Of a stretch of DNA of 64,000 nt, positions 51,832 to 61,763 are shown one piece after another (the stretch's first letter is position 1; each line of letters starts with the position of its first letter). A model generated the notes under the pieces. The model made no database searches. It was not told the origin of the DNA and saw nothing but the letters and a program-made list of their open reading frames with translations. The DNA comes from Gammaproteobacteria bacterium (GTDB taxonomy: Bacteria > Pseudomonadota > Gammaproteobacteria > Burkholderiales > Rhodocyclaceae): positions 434,001-498,000 of the forward strand of contig JAHJVE010000008.1 of assembly GCA_018828385.1 (NCBI GenBank), read 5' to 3'. Both the position numbers and the translations under genes were made by a program.

Positions 51832-52862
51832 GCCGACTTGTGCCAGCCTTCGTCAGCCGCCAGATTGCGTTCCGGACGCGCCGAATACGAGCGGTTGGTG
51901 CCGGATTCGAAATAGATGCGGGCCATCAGCTCAGACAGTACGCCGGTTGTGATGAAGTGGATGCCGGCAATCAGCATGCCGATGCCGACGATGAGCAGAG
52001 GACGGCCGCCGATATTCTCGCCGAGGCCGAATTTGACCCAGGCCAGCCAGGTCATGATCAGACCTGACATCGCGGTCAGGCCAAGGCCGATGCCGCCGAA
52101 GAAGTGGCCGGGGCGGGCGCGGAAGCGCATGAAGAAATACACCGCGATGAGGTCGAGAATGACGCGGAAGGTGCGCGAAATGCCGTACTTGGAAACGCCA
52201 GCCGTGCGCGCGTGGTGCGTCGTCGGCTCCTGGGCGATGCGGCGCGGCGTCGTCACCGTCGCCAGCCAGGCCGGGATGAAGCGGTGCATTTCGCCGTACA
52301 GGCGCACGCTCTTGATCACGCTGCCGCGGAAAGCCTTGAGGCTGCAGCCATAGTCGCGCAGATGCACGCCGGTCATGCGGGCGATCAGCTTGTTGGCGAT
52401 CTTCGACGGAATCTTGCGCAGGAACAGGCCATCCTGGCGGTTCTGGCGCCAGCCGGCGACGAGGTCGAGGTCTTCGTTGATGAGCCGGGCAACCATGCGC
52501 GGAATATCAATCGGATCGTTCTGCAAATCGCCGTCCATGGTCACGATGACGTCGCCACGCGCCGCATCGATGCCCGCCTGCATGGCCGCGGTCTGCTTGA
52601 AATTGCGCGTCAGTTCGACAACCCGAACGTGCGGCCCGTATTCGCGCGAACACTGAATCGCCCGATCGACGGTCGCGTCGCTGCTGCCGTCATCAACCAG
52701 CACCAGTTCCCACGGGTAGTCGTAACCGACCAGCGCCTCATGCACGCGCTTGACCAGCGGCGCGATGTTGTCTTCCTCGTTATAGAACGGGACGACGATG
52801 GAAAGGCTGTGCGGGGGAATGCTGGCAACTTCGGTGGCAGCGGCGGCGATGACTTCGCTCAT
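51828..52862 (-). CDS. GT2 polyprenyl-phosphate glycosyltransferase (ArnC/DPM1-like)
   Basis: A 344 aa GT-A enzyme with a C-terminal two-helix membrane anchor. Nucleotide-sugar fold LSIVVPFYNEEDNI, DDGSSDAT, the DxD-type MDGDLQNDP and the acceptor-side GCSLKAFRG are typical. It likely transfers a sugar to undecaprenyl phosphate, providing the donor for the ArnT-like enzyme next in the operon. The first ATG was moved to 52862 (MSEVIAAAA); an in-frame start six codons earlier is possible. Confidence 0.9.
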   Translation of the reverse strand: MSEVIAAAATEVASIPPHSLSIVVPFYNEEDNIAPLVKRVHEALVGYDYPWELVLVDDGSSDATVDRAIQCSREYGPHVRVVELTRNFKQTAAMQAGIDAARGDVIVTMDGDLQNDPIDIPRMVARLINEDLDLVAGWRQNRQDGLFLRKIPSKIANKLIARMTGVHLRDYGCSLKAFRGSVIKSVRLYGEMHRFIPAWLATVTTPRRIAQEPTTHHARTAGVSKYGISRTFRVILDLIAVYFFMRFRARPGHFFGGIGLGLTAMSGLIMTWLAWVKFGLGENIGGRPLLIVGIGMLIAGIHFITTGVLSELMARIYFESGTNRSYSARPERNLAADEGWHKSA

Positions 52863-53016
52863 GAATGAATCCGGCGGCAAGTGGCTAAATAAGCGCGCAT
52901 TTTAACGTGAAAGTCGCCCGGGAACGCCGAATAAGCCATGCCAGGGGATTGTGCCACGGGTATGCCCATGCGCTCATTCCGGAGAGCGCGGCCAAAGATG
53001 AATCTTCGAAAACAGC

Positions 53017-53552
53017 CTATTTCTTGATCAGCCACCACGACATCCAGCGCGACAGTCGTGGCATCACGAGGTAGGACATGATCAGCGCGACCAGCGCCGT
53101 AAATGCCGCAGTCCTGAGCAGGAAGGGCCAACTGGCGAGGAGGGGGGCGACCAGCCAGAGGAGGAGGGCAACGGTCGGAAAGATGCCCAGCCAGCTGACG
53201 AAGGTCATTCGCCATTTCGCCGGCGGGCGGCTGGCTGGAATGGCGGTCGGCGCGAACCAGGCGTCAAGGCCGGTGAGCAGGCGGTATTCGGGATCGCCAT
53301 CGGCGACGGCGCGCAGGCGCTCGTGCCAGAGGGCGCGCTGGCGCGAGGCGTTCCAGCGTTCGAGGTCGGCTTCGGTTGCGAAGCGCTGGATGATCTGATA
53401 TTCGCCGCCGGCACTTTCCGGCGGGATCAACTGGGCGGCAAGATAGCCGGGAAAGCGGCTGGCATCGGCGAACATGGCGCGGATCAGCGCCTCGTAGGCT
53501 TCTTCGCAGCCGGCTTTGGCCTTGCGGCGGACGACGCGAACCAGCGGTTCGC

Positions 53553-53556
<4 letters not shown>
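53017..53556 (-). CDS. ABM-domain protein with membrane segments
   Basis: A 179 aa protein. The N-terminal half is an antibiotic-biosynthesis-monooxygenase (ABM) ferredoxin-like fold (VRVVRRKAKAGCEEAYEALI, YQIIQRFATEADLERWNASR); the C-terminal half has two hydrophobic helices (WLGIFPTVALLLWLVAPLLA and FTALVALIMSYLVMPRL). It overlaps the stop of the DmpR-type gene by ATGA and so is made with it. The reaction is unknown; similar ABM proteins are called quinone-related or orphan monooxygenases. Confidence 0.75.
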
Positions 53557-55226
<1,670 letters not shown>

Positions 55227-55481
55227 CTTGTCTCTCTGCCGTTCAATGCCGGAGGGCTTTGCTCGGCATTATTTTTTGTGTCAGCAACGCCGTTTGGTGG
55301 CATCGGCTGCGTACTGAATTTTCAACGAATTGCACAACGAAGAATTCTCGAGATTATTTCATGATTTTGAGATTCGGTGGCAATCCGCTTTCTGACTATT
55401 ACCTTGGTCAAGTATAGGCGGTGTGTCTCGTCAGTTTGGCGGGCGGCGAAAGTTCTGCTGCGAATTCGGTCTTTTTTCCGT

Positions 55482-55529
55482 TTGATGCAATTGATCATTT
55501 GATTAACTGGAGGTGAATCAATTGATCAA
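55482..55529 (+). promoter_or_regulatory. Tandem DmpR-type upstream activating sites
   Basis: TTGATGCAATTGATCA (55482-55497) and TGAATCAATTGATCAA (55514-55529), 32 bp apart, both variants of the TTGATCAATTGATCAA palindrome bound by DmpR-family regulators. They lie about 75-115 bp upstream of the -24 box. Confidence 0.8.
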
Positions 55530-55601
55530 AACGTAATTTCGATTGGTGCCGGGTTGGCCTTGTGATTTTGTTTTATCAACGAAAACAGTGTCTTGCCGTA
55601 C

Positions 55602-55616
55602 TGGCACGCTCCTTGA
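55602..55616 (+). promoter_or_regulatory. Sigma54 promoter of the phenol hydroxylase operon
   Basis: TGGCACG-CTCC-TTGA. The -24 half is consensus; the -12 GC reads GA. It lies 55 bp before the dmpK ATG. Confidence 0.7.
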
Positions 55617-55670
55617 GTAAGAGATTGCCTCGACGCATCATTGATCGCGTCGTCACCAGGAGAAAGCAGC

Positions 55671-55946
55671 ATGGGGCAAGAGGACATTGTTCAACCGGGC
55701 GTCAACTTCGATCCGACACGTCGCTACGTTCGTGTTTGCGAACAGCGGCCGGACGGTTTCATCGAATTCGAATTCGCCATTGGCGATCCCGCCATGTGCG
55801 TCGAACTGATGTTGCCGGAAGCCGCTTTTCACGAGTTCTGCCTGGCCAATGCCGTCATCGTTCTTGACCCGGCCGTTCCGGGTCAGGGCGACTGGGCGGC
55901 ACGCCTGAATTCGGCGTCGCAGCAGCAAATATCCGACGCCGGCTAA
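55671..55946 (+). CDS. dmpK: Phenol hydroxylase assembly protein DmpK
   Basis: A 91 aa protein, first gene of the operon. DmpK/PhhK helps load iron or assemble the multicomponent phenol hydroxylase and is not needed for catalysis itself. VRVCEQRPDGFIEFEFAIGDP and CVELMLPEAAFHEFC are family sequences. The ATG at 55671 has AGGAG nine bases upstream; a start ten codons earlier is rejected. Confidence 0.9.
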   Translation: MGQEDIVQPGVNFDPTRRYVRVCEQRPDGFIEFEFAIGDPAMCVELMLPEAAFHEFCLANAVIVLDPAVPGQGDWAARLNSASQQQISDAG

Positions 55947-55981
55947 CTATCCCGTCAGCGGGAATATAAGAGGAGACATCT

Positions 55982-56971
55982 ATGGAAATTGATCTGCGTA
56001 CAGTCGCCATCAAGCCGTTGCGACACACCTTCGATCACATCGCGCGACGCTTTGGCGACAAGCCGGCCAGCCGCTATCAGGAAGGCACCTACGATATCCA
56101 GCAAACGGATATTTTCCACTACCGCCCGATGTGGGGGCCGGAGCTGCAGTTGTTCGACAAGCGCCGCACTCAGGTTCAGATGAAGGACTGGTACGCGCTC
56201 AAAGACCCGCGCCAGTTCTACTACGGCGCCTGGACGATTGCCCGCTCACGGCAGCAGGACGCCGCCGAATCCAGCTTTGACATGATCGAAGAGCGCGGCC
56301 TGGCCGACATCGTGCCGGAAGAAATCAAGCAAACCGCCCTGGCCGTTCTGGTCCCGCTGCGCCACGTCGAGTGGGGCGGCAACATGGGCAACTCCTACAT
56401 TTCCGCCTACGGCTACGGCACCGCCATTACCCAGCCCTGCCTCTACCACGCCATGGATCACCTCGCCGTGGCCCAGTACCTGACCCGTATCGGTCTCGTG
56501 CTCGAAGGCCCGGAGGCGCTGGATTCCGCCAAGGACGCCTGGATGACCGGCGCCATGTGGCAGCCGATGCGCCAGCACGTCGAAAACGTCCTGGTCGTTC
56601 AGGACTGGTTCGAAATATTCGTCGCCCAGAACCTCGTGCTCGAAGGCCTGACCTATCCGCTGGTTTACGACTACCTCGACGGCGATTTCTCGGCCAATGG
56701 CGGCACGGTCATTTCGATGATGACCCGCTTCATGGGCGAGTGGTCTACCGAAACCGGCAAGTGGGTCGATGCCCAGATCAAGGTGGCGGCAGCCGAGTCG
56801 GCCGAGAACAAGGCCCTGATCAGCGACTGGGTCAAACAGTATCGGCCGCTCGTCCTCGCCGCACTGGCCCCGATTGCCCAGCGCGCCTTCGGCGATCAGG
56901 CCGAAACGGTGCTCGCCGAAGTGACCGCCCAGTTCAACGCCCGCTGCACCAAATCCGGCCTCGCCGTCTAG
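55982..56971 (+). CDS. dmpL: Phenol hydroxylase beta subunit DmpL
   Basis: Beta subunit of the diiron hydroxylase, 329 aa. It resembles the alpha subunit fold but lacks the diiron ligands, as expected for the family. PASRYQEGTYDIQQ and FHYRPMWGPELQLFDKRRT are typical. It forms the (alpha-beta-gamma)2 oxygenase with DmpN and DmpO. Ribosome site AGAGGAG precedes the ATG. Confidence 0.93.
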   Translation: MEIDLRTVAIKPLRHTFDHIARRFGDKPASRYQEGTYDIQQTDIFHYRPMWGPELQLFDKRRTQVQMKDWYALKDPRQFYYGAWTIARSRQQDAAESSFDMIEERGLADIVPEEIKQTALAVLVPLRHVEWGGNMGNSYISAYGYGTAITQPCLYHAMDHLAVAQYLTRIGLVLEGPEALDSAKDAWMTGAMWQPMRQHVENVLVVQDWFEIFVAQNLVLEGLTYPLVYDYLDGDFSANGGTVISMMTRFMGEWSTETGKWVDAQIKVAAAESAENKALISDWVKQYRPLVLAALAPIAQRAFGDQAETVLAEVTAQFNARCTKSGLAV

Positions 56972-56980
56972 GAATCCCCC

Positions 56981-57250
56981 ATGTCCAAAGTATTTATCGC
57001 TTTTCAAACGAATGAAGACACCCGCCCGATCATCGAGGCGGTGCTCGCCGACAACCCGCATGCCGTGGCCAACGAATCGCCGGCCATGGTCAAGATCGAC
57101 GCCGAAGGCGAGCTGGTCATCAAGCGCGCCAGCATCGAAGAGCTGATCGGCCGCGATTTCGACCTGCAGGAACTGCAGATCAACCTCATCACCATTTCTG
57201 GCCACCTTGACGAAGACGACGACGAATTCAAGTTGTCCTGGCTGAACTGA
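56981..57250 (+). CDS. dmpM: Phenol hydroxylase regulatory protein DmpM
   Basis: Cofactor-free effector protein of 89 aa, required for coupling electron flow to hydroxylation. KVFIAFQTNEDTRPIIEAVL and the ELIGRDFDLQELQINLITISG stretch (shown in part) match the MmoB/DmpM family. Placed 9 bp after dmpL. Confidence 0.93.
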   Translation: MSKVFIAFQTNEDTRPIIEAVLADNPHAVANESPAMVKIDAEGELVIKRASIEELIGRDFDLQELQINLITISGHLDEDDDEFKLSWLN

Positions 57251-57264
57251 TTCAGGAGACAAAC

Positions 57265-58818
57265 ATGGATATGAACGTTAAAAAGAAGAAGCTGGGCCTC
57301 AAGGAAAAATATGCCCACATGACCCGCGGCCTGGATTGGGAAACCTCCTACCAGCCGATGGACAAGGTCTTTCCGCAGGCCAAGTTCGAAGGCATCAAGA
57401 TTCACGACTGGGACAAGTGGGAAGATCCGTTCCGCCTGACCATGGATGCCTACTGGAAATATCAGGCCGAGAAGGAGCGCAAGCTGTACGCCGTGCTCGA
57501 CGCCTTTGCCCAGAACAATGGCCACCTCGGCATCACCGACGCGCGCTACCTCAATGCGGTCAAGCTCTTCCTGACCGGCATTTCGCCGCTTGAATATGTT
57601 GCCCACCGTGGCTTCGCCGCCGCCGGCCGCAACTTCCCGGGTGTCGGCCCGCGCGTCGCCTGCCTGATGCAGTCGGTCGATGAAATCCGCCATGCCCAGA
57701 CGCAGATTCACGCCATTTCGAACTACAACAAGCACTACGACGGTTTCCATGACTTCAAGCACATGCTTGAGCGCGTCTGGTATCTCTCGGTGCCCAAGTC
57801 CTTCTTCGACGACGCTTTCAGTGCCGGTCCGTTCGAGTGGATGATCGCCATCGGCTTCAGCTTCGAATACGTCCTGACCAACCTGCTCTTCGTGCCCTTC
57901 ATGTCCGGTGCCGCCTACAACGGCGACATGGCGACGGTGACCTTCGGCTTCTCGGCCCAGTCCGACGAAGCCCGTCACATGACGCTCGGCCTTGAGTGCA
58001 TCAAGTTCATGCTCGAGCAGGATCCGGACAACCTGCCCATCGTTCAGAAGTGGATCGACAAGTGGGCTTGGCGCGGCATTCGCGTGTTGTCGCTGGTCGG
58101 CATGATGATGGACTACATGCTGCCGAAGCGCGTCATGAGCTGGAAAGAAGCCTGGGAAATCTATTTCGAGCAGAACGGTGGCGCCCTGTTCGCCGACCTG
58201 GCTCGCTACGGCATCAAGGTGCCGGAATGCCTGACCCAGTGTTCGGAAGACAAGGAGCACATCTCCCACCAGGCTTGGGCAACCTTCTACCAGTATGGCG
58301 GTGCTGCAGCCTTCCACACCTGGATGCCGAACGACGAGGAAATGGACTGGCTGTCGGCCAAGTACCCGAACACCTTCGACAAGTACTACCGCGCCCGCTT
58401 CACCTACTGGCGCGACGAGGCCGAGAAGGGTAACCGTTTCTACAGCAACACGCTGCCCATGCTCTGCCAGGTCTGCCAGATCCCGATGATCTTCACCGAG
58501 CCGGGCGACCCGACCACGCTCTGCTACCGCGAATCGGAGTACGAGGGCGAGAAGTACCACACCTGTTCGGACGGCTGTCAGCACATCTTCGACAACGAGC
58601 CGGAGAAGTACGCCCAGGCGTGGTTGCCGGTGCACCAGATTTATCAGGGCAACTGCTTCCCGGAAGGCACCGACCCGACGGTGGAGGGATTCGATCCGCT
58701 GGCTGCCGTGCTTGACTGGTACCACTTCAACAATGGCCACGACAACCTCGATTTCGAGGGTTCGCGTGACCAGGCCAATTTCGCCGCCTGGCGCGGCATG
58801 GCGACCAAAAACACCTGA
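57265..58818 (+). CDS. dmpN: Phenol hydroxylase alpha (catalytic diiron) subunit DmpN
   Basis: Catalytic subunit of 517 aa that hydroxylates phenol to catechol. The two ExxH iron-binding motifs are SVDEIRHAQTQ and SDEARHMTLG. A C-terminal YHS-like domain with Cys pairs (MLCQVCQIPM and TCSDGCQHIFDNEPEKY) matches DmpN-type hydroxylases. Full length, with a strong GGAGA ribosome site. Confidence 0.96.
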   Translation: MDMNVKKKKLGLKEKYAHMTRGLDWETSYQPMDKVFPQAKFEGIKIHDWDKWEDPFRLTMDAYWKYQAEKERKLYAVLDAFAQNNGHLGITDARYLNAVKLFLTGISPLEYVAHRGFAAAGRNFPGVGPRVACLMQSVDEIRHAQTQIHAISNYNKHYDGFHDFKHMLERVWYLSVPKSFFDDAFSAGPFEWMIAIGFSFEYVLTNLLFVPFMSGAAYNGDMATVTFGFSAQSDEARHMTLGLECIKFMLEQDPDNLPIVQKWIDKWAWRGIRVLSLVGMMMDYMLPKRVMSWKEAWEIYFEQNGGALFADLARYGIKVPECLTQCSEDKEHISHQAWATFYQYGGAAAFHTWMPNDEEMDWLSAKYPNTFDKYYRARFTYWRDEAEKGNRFYSNTLPMLCQVCQIPMIFTEPGDPTTLCYRESEYEGEKYHTCSDGCQHIFDNEPEKYAQAWLPVHQIYQGNCFPEGTDPTVEGFDPLAAVLDWYHFNNGHDNLDFEGSRDQANFAAWRGMATKNT

Positions 58819-58880
58819 TCGTTCTAGATGAAGTGAGGGCGGCAATGACCGTCGCCCCCACCGATAAAAAGGAGACAAAC

Positions 58881-59240
58881 ATGGCTGTACAAGCTCTCAA
58901 GGAATACAAATTTCCCCCCGCCGATGCCCAGGAGAAATTCCATGGCGCCCAGTTGCTTTACGTTGGCTGGGACGACCACCTGATGTTCTGCGCCCCATTC
59001 GCCTATTGCCTGCCGCCGAACACCCCGTTCAGCGAGCTGTGCCAGAAGTTCATGCCGCATTCCTTCGGCTATCACCCGGACTGGAAGAGCGTCGATTTCA
59101 GCAAGGTGACCTGGCTCAAATCCGGTCAGCCGTGGCAGCCGGACATGAGCAAGACGCTGGCCGAGCTGGGGCTCAAGCACAAGGACATGCTGCGCTTCCA
59201 GACGCCGGGCCTCAAGGGCATCGACGGCAGCTGTTCGTGA
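58881..59240 (+). CDS. dmpO: Phenol hydroxylase gamma subunit DmpO
   Basis: Small subunit of 119 aa. AVQALKEYKFPPADAQEKFHG and the Cys-containing middle CAPFAYCLPPNTPF are typical of DmpO/PoxE/TouB-like gamma subunits. The ATG at 58881 follows AAAGGAG; earlier in-frame starts are rejected. A structured 120 bp gap separates it from dmpP. Confidence 0.9.
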   Translation: MAVQALKEYKFPPADAQEKFHGAQLLYVGWDDHLMFCAPFAYCLPPNTPFSELCQKFMPHSFGYHPDWKSVDFSKVTWLKSGQPWQPDMSKTLAELGLKHKDMLRFQTPGLKGIDGSCS

Positions 59241-59335
59241 GGCTAGCTGTTAGCTGCTAGTTATTAGGATCGAGTCGAATCCGCTGCGCCAACGTGGCGG
59301 ATTCAGCCCCCCCAACGGTTTTTGCTCGATCCCAA
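59241..59335 (+). repeat. Structured gap between dmpO and dmpP
   Basis: TTAG-rich tract (59241-59269, with CTAGTTATTAGG) followed by nested inverted repeats: GGATCGAG/CTCGATCC (59267-59274, 59325-59332) enclosing AATCCGC/GCGGATT (59278-59284, 59297-59303). It may fold into a branched hairpin that tunes dmpP expression or mRNA decay. Confidence 0.55.
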
Positions 59336-59360
59336 ATCCTAACAACCGGATCCTAAAAAT

Positions 59361-60422
59361 ATGAGCTACGAACTGACCATAGAGCCGCTCGGCCAGACCA
59401 TCGAAGTCGAAGACGGCCAAACCATTCTCGATGCCGCCCTGCGCGCTGGCATTTACCTGCCCCACGCCTGCTGTCATGGCCTCTGTGCCACCTGCAAGGT
59501 GCAGGTGCTGGACGGCGAGATCGATCACGGTGAAGCCTCGACCTTTGCCCTGATGGATTTCGAGCGCGAAGAAGGCAAGACCCTGGCCTGCTGCTGCCGG
59601 CTGGAGTCCGATACGGTGATCGAAGCCGAGATCGAGGAAGATCCCGATTCGCGCAACCTGCCGGTTCAGGACTATGAAGGCGAAGTGGTCAGGATCGAAG
59701 CCCTGACGCCGACCATCCGCGGCATCTGGCTCAAGCTCGACCGTCCGATGGACTTTCAGGCCGGGCAGTACATCAATCTCGAGGTGCCTTCGCTTGACGG
59801 CCAATCACGGGCATTTTCGCTGGCCAATTCGCCGCAGAGCGGCGATATCGTCGAGTTGAACGTGCGCATCGTGCCGGGAGGCCAGGTCACGACCTGGCTG
59901 CACGAGAAGCTGGAAGTCGGCGAAAAGCTCAAGCTGACTGGCCCTTACGGCCGTTTCTTCGTCAAGAAGTCGGCCAATGTGCCGGTGGTTTTCATGGCCG
60001 GCGGTTCCGGTTTGTCCAGCCCGAAATCGATGATCGAGGACTTGCTGGCCGAAGGCTTCGATAAGCCGATGACGCTGGTGTACGGTCAGCGCAGTCGTGA
60101 AGAGCTGTATTACGACGCCGAATTTCGGGCATTGGCCGACAAGCATGCCAACTTCACCTACGTCCCGGCCTTGTCCAGCGAACCGGAAGGTTCCGACTGG
60201 ACGGGTGCCCGCGGCTTCGTGCACGAGGCGGCCAAGGCTCACTTCAACAACGACTTCCGCGGCCACAAGGCTTACCTGTGCGGCCCGCCGGCGATGATCG
60301 AAGCCTGTATCGGCACGCTGATGCAGGGTCGGCTGTTCGAGCGCGACATCTACATGGAGAAATTCTTCTCCGCGGCGGATGCCTCGCAGCAGCTGAAGAG
60401 TCCGTTGTTCAAGAACATCTGA
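59361..60422 (+). CDS. dmpP: Phenol hydroxylase reductase DmpP
   Basis: FAD/2Fe-2S reductase of 353 aa that passes electrons from NADH to DmpN. The plant-type cluster ligands are C37, C42 and C45 (HACCHGLCATCK) plus a Cys in LACCCRLES. The FAD-binding RAFSLANSP and the NAD-binding FMAGGSGLSSPKSM and YLCGPPAMIEACI are intact. Confidence 0.95.
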   Translation: MSYELTIEPLGQTIEVEDGQTILDAALRAGIYLPHACCHGLCATCKVQVLDGEIDHGEASTFALMDFEREEGKTLACCCRLESDTVIEAEIEEDPDSRNLPVQDYEGEVVRIEALTPTIRGIWLKLDRPMDFQAGQYINLEVPSLDGQSRAFSLANSPQSGDIVELNVRIVPGGQVTTWLHEKLEVGEKLKLTGPYGRFFVKKSANVPVVFMAGGSGLSSPKSMIEDLLAEGFDKPMTLVYGQRSREELYYDAEFRALADKHANFTYVPALSSEPEGSDWTGARGFVHEAAKAHFNNDFRGHKAYLCGPPAMIEACIGTLMQGRLFERDIYMEKFFSAADASQQLKSPLFKNI

Positions 60423-60441
60423 GCCAGTGCAGGAGAAGCCC

Positions 60442-60780
60442 ATGATCTATTTCAACGTGCTGATCGAGGAAACCGGCGAGACCTTTCGCTGCTCGCCGGC
60501 CGAGTCGCTGCTGGTCGGGATGGAACGCCTCGGCAAGAAGGGTATTCCGGTCGGTTGCCGGGGCGGCGGCTGCGGCGTCTGTAAGGTCGAGATCACGGCC
60601 GGCAGTTACGTCAAGCGAGTGATGAGCCGCGAGTACGTCAGTGTCGAAGACGAGGCGGCGGACCGTGTGCTGGCTTGCCGGGTCAGGCCGACCAGCGACA
60701 TTACCTTGAAGGTACTCGGCAAGATGGCCAAGAACGTCTGTCGGACGTCGGCGGCGGCTTCGGCGACGCTCGCGGCCTAG
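60442..60780 (+). CDS. dmpQ: Plant-type 2Fe-2S ferredoxin DmpQ/XylT
   Basis: A 112 aa ferredoxin that in pseudomonads reactivates catechol 2,3-dioxygenase by reducing its oxidised iron. Ligands C39, C44 and C47 lie in VGCRGGGCGVCKVEI and the fourth in VLACRVRP. The ATG at 60442 follows AGGAG; a GTG at 60427 is less likely. Its dioxygenase partner dmpB is 1 kb away behind a separate promoter. Confidence 0.9.
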   Translation: MIYFNVLIEETGETFRCSPAESLLVGMERLGKKGIPVGCRGGGCGVCKVEITAGSYVKRVMSREYVSVEDEAADRVLACRVRPTSDITLKVLGKMAKNVCRTSAAASATLAA

Positions 60781-60797
60781 GCGCCCGGAAGGTTTCG

Positions 60798-60826
60798 CGG
60801 TTGACCGGGAGTGCTACGGTCAACCG
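60798..60826. repeat. Inverted GGTTGACC/GGTCAACC pair at a repeat copy
   Basis: CGGTTGACC (60798-60806) and GGTCAACCG (60818-60826) form a 9 bp inverted repeat. The right arm is the core of the dispersed repeat, so this looks like two cores in opposite orientation. Confidence 0.6.
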
Positions 60827-60850
60827 GAAAAAATGGCCAATTTTGAAAAC
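60811..60850 (+). repeat. Dispersed 40-bp repeat after dmpQ
   Basis: GTGCTACGGTCAACCGG, AAAAAAT, GGCCAATTTTGAAAACTGG. Close to consensus, with TTTT for AAAA in the right half, and it runs into the convergent terminator. Confidence 0.85.
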
Positions 60851-60880
60851 TGGCCGGCGGCGTTCAGGCCGCCAGTTTTT
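60846..60880. terminator. Bidirectional terminator between dmpQ and the GntR gene
   Basis: AAAACTGGC and GCCAGTTTT arms enclose a GC-rich loop; T's on either side suit both convergent transcripts. Confidence 0.7.
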
Positions 60881-61577
60881 CGTTGAGCTGGTCTTTCGGA
60901 ATTTGCTCGATGGAACGGAAGGTGAGCCGGATGTGTTCGCCGAGGATCGCGGTCGCCTTGTCGGCATCGCGGGCCATCGCCGCCTGCATGAGGGCTTCGT
61001 GTTCAGCGTGGATGTCGCGCGGGATCGGCTGCAGGTAAAGCGACAGGCGCCGATAGCGTTCGGCCTGCTGATAGAGGATGGAGAGGAAATGCTTGAGCCA
61101 GCGCGAAGGACAAGCCGAAATCAGCACCTCGTGGAAGATCCGGTTGCGTTCTTCCCATTCCTCGCGGTCGTCGGTGCCGATGCGTTTTTCCTCGGCCTTG
61201 GTGAGACGGTGGAAGGCGGCCAGCAAGTCGCCTTCCCAGGCATCGTCGCCCATGGTGATCGACTGGCGCAGGGCCTCGCATTCGAGCATGACGCGGGTTT
61301 GGGTGATATCGCCGAAGTCTTCGAGCGACACCGGGGCGACGCGAAAGCCGCGTTGCCCCTGGCTGACGACGAGGGCATCGGAGATGAGCAGGGAGAGCGC
61401 TTCGCGCAGCGTGCCGGCGCCCACCCCGTAGTCATCCTTGAGGTGCTCGACCCGGAGCTTTTCGCCGGGGGCGAGGTGGCCTTCGATGATGTCACGGCGC
61501 AGGGCGCGGTAGGCGGTTTCGACCAGAGTTTTTGGCTCGGCCGTCGGGCTGTTGCCGGAAGAGGTGTTGTTAGCCAT
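60864..61577 (-). CDS. GntR/FadR-family transcriptional regulator
   Basis: A 237 aa regulator. N-terminal winged helix (AYRALRRDIIEGHLAPGEKL, DDYGVGAGTLREALSLL) and a C-terminal all-helical FCD ligand domain (HEVLISACPSRWLKHFLSIL, with the metal-type His pattern). It is divergent from dmpB, with a 186 bp gap that carries a promoter and an 8 bp inverted repeat, so it probably controls the meta-cleavage genes. The inducer is unknown; a pathway intermediate is plausible. Confidence 0.9.
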   Translation of the reverse strand: MANNTSSGNSPTAEPKTLVETAYRALRRDIIEGHLAPGEKLRVEHLKDDYGVGAGTLREALSLLISDALVVSQGQRGFRVAPVSLEDFGDITQTRVMLECEALRQSITMGDDAWEGDLLAAFHRLTKAEEKRIGTDDREEWEERNRIFHEVLISACPSRWLKHFLSILYQQAERYRRLSLYLQPIPRDIHAEHEALMQAAMARDADKATAILGEHIRLTFRSIEQIPKDQLNEKLAA

Positions 61578-61654
61578 GTTTTTGGGTTCGGTTCATTGGT
61601 TTGACCAGATGGCGAAATTCTACCCTGACAGAGATAATTTTCAGGGTTTTTAAA

Positions 61655-61685
61655 AATCTCGAGAAAAAACGTTGACATCGAGATT
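61655..61685. promoter_or_regulatory. Candidate GntR operator
   Basis: Perfect inverted repeat AATCTCGA (61655-61662) / TCGAGATT (61678-61685), spacer 15 bp, spanning the -35 box of the dmpB promoter. Related CTCGAGATT and GAGATTCG words occur at 55346-55375 near dmpR. Confidence 0.6.
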
Positions 61686-61700
61686 CGTTGTAAATATCGT
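61672..61700 (+). promoter_or_regulatory. Sigma70 promoter of the dmpB operon
   Basis: TTGACA (61672-61677), 17 bp, TATCGT (61695-61700). The -35 is consensus and the -10 is weak. It lies 64 bp before the dmpB ATG. Confidence 0.6.
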
Positions 61701-61763
61701 AATGGTAAATCGATTGCGCAGATTTTTTTGTGATTGAAATACTCAAATAACAGGAGAAGACAA

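Larger units (their letters stand above)
55227..55670. promoter_or_regulatory. Divergent control region of dmpR and the phenol operon
   Basis: A 444 bp AT-rich gap with no gene. It carries, from left: a CTCGAGATT motif and a TTGAGATTCG motif near 55346-55375 that resemble the GntR-type site at 61.66 kb, the tandem DmpR-type sites, and the sigma54 promoter of dmpK. Nothing else is recognised in 55380-55480. Confidence 0.7.
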
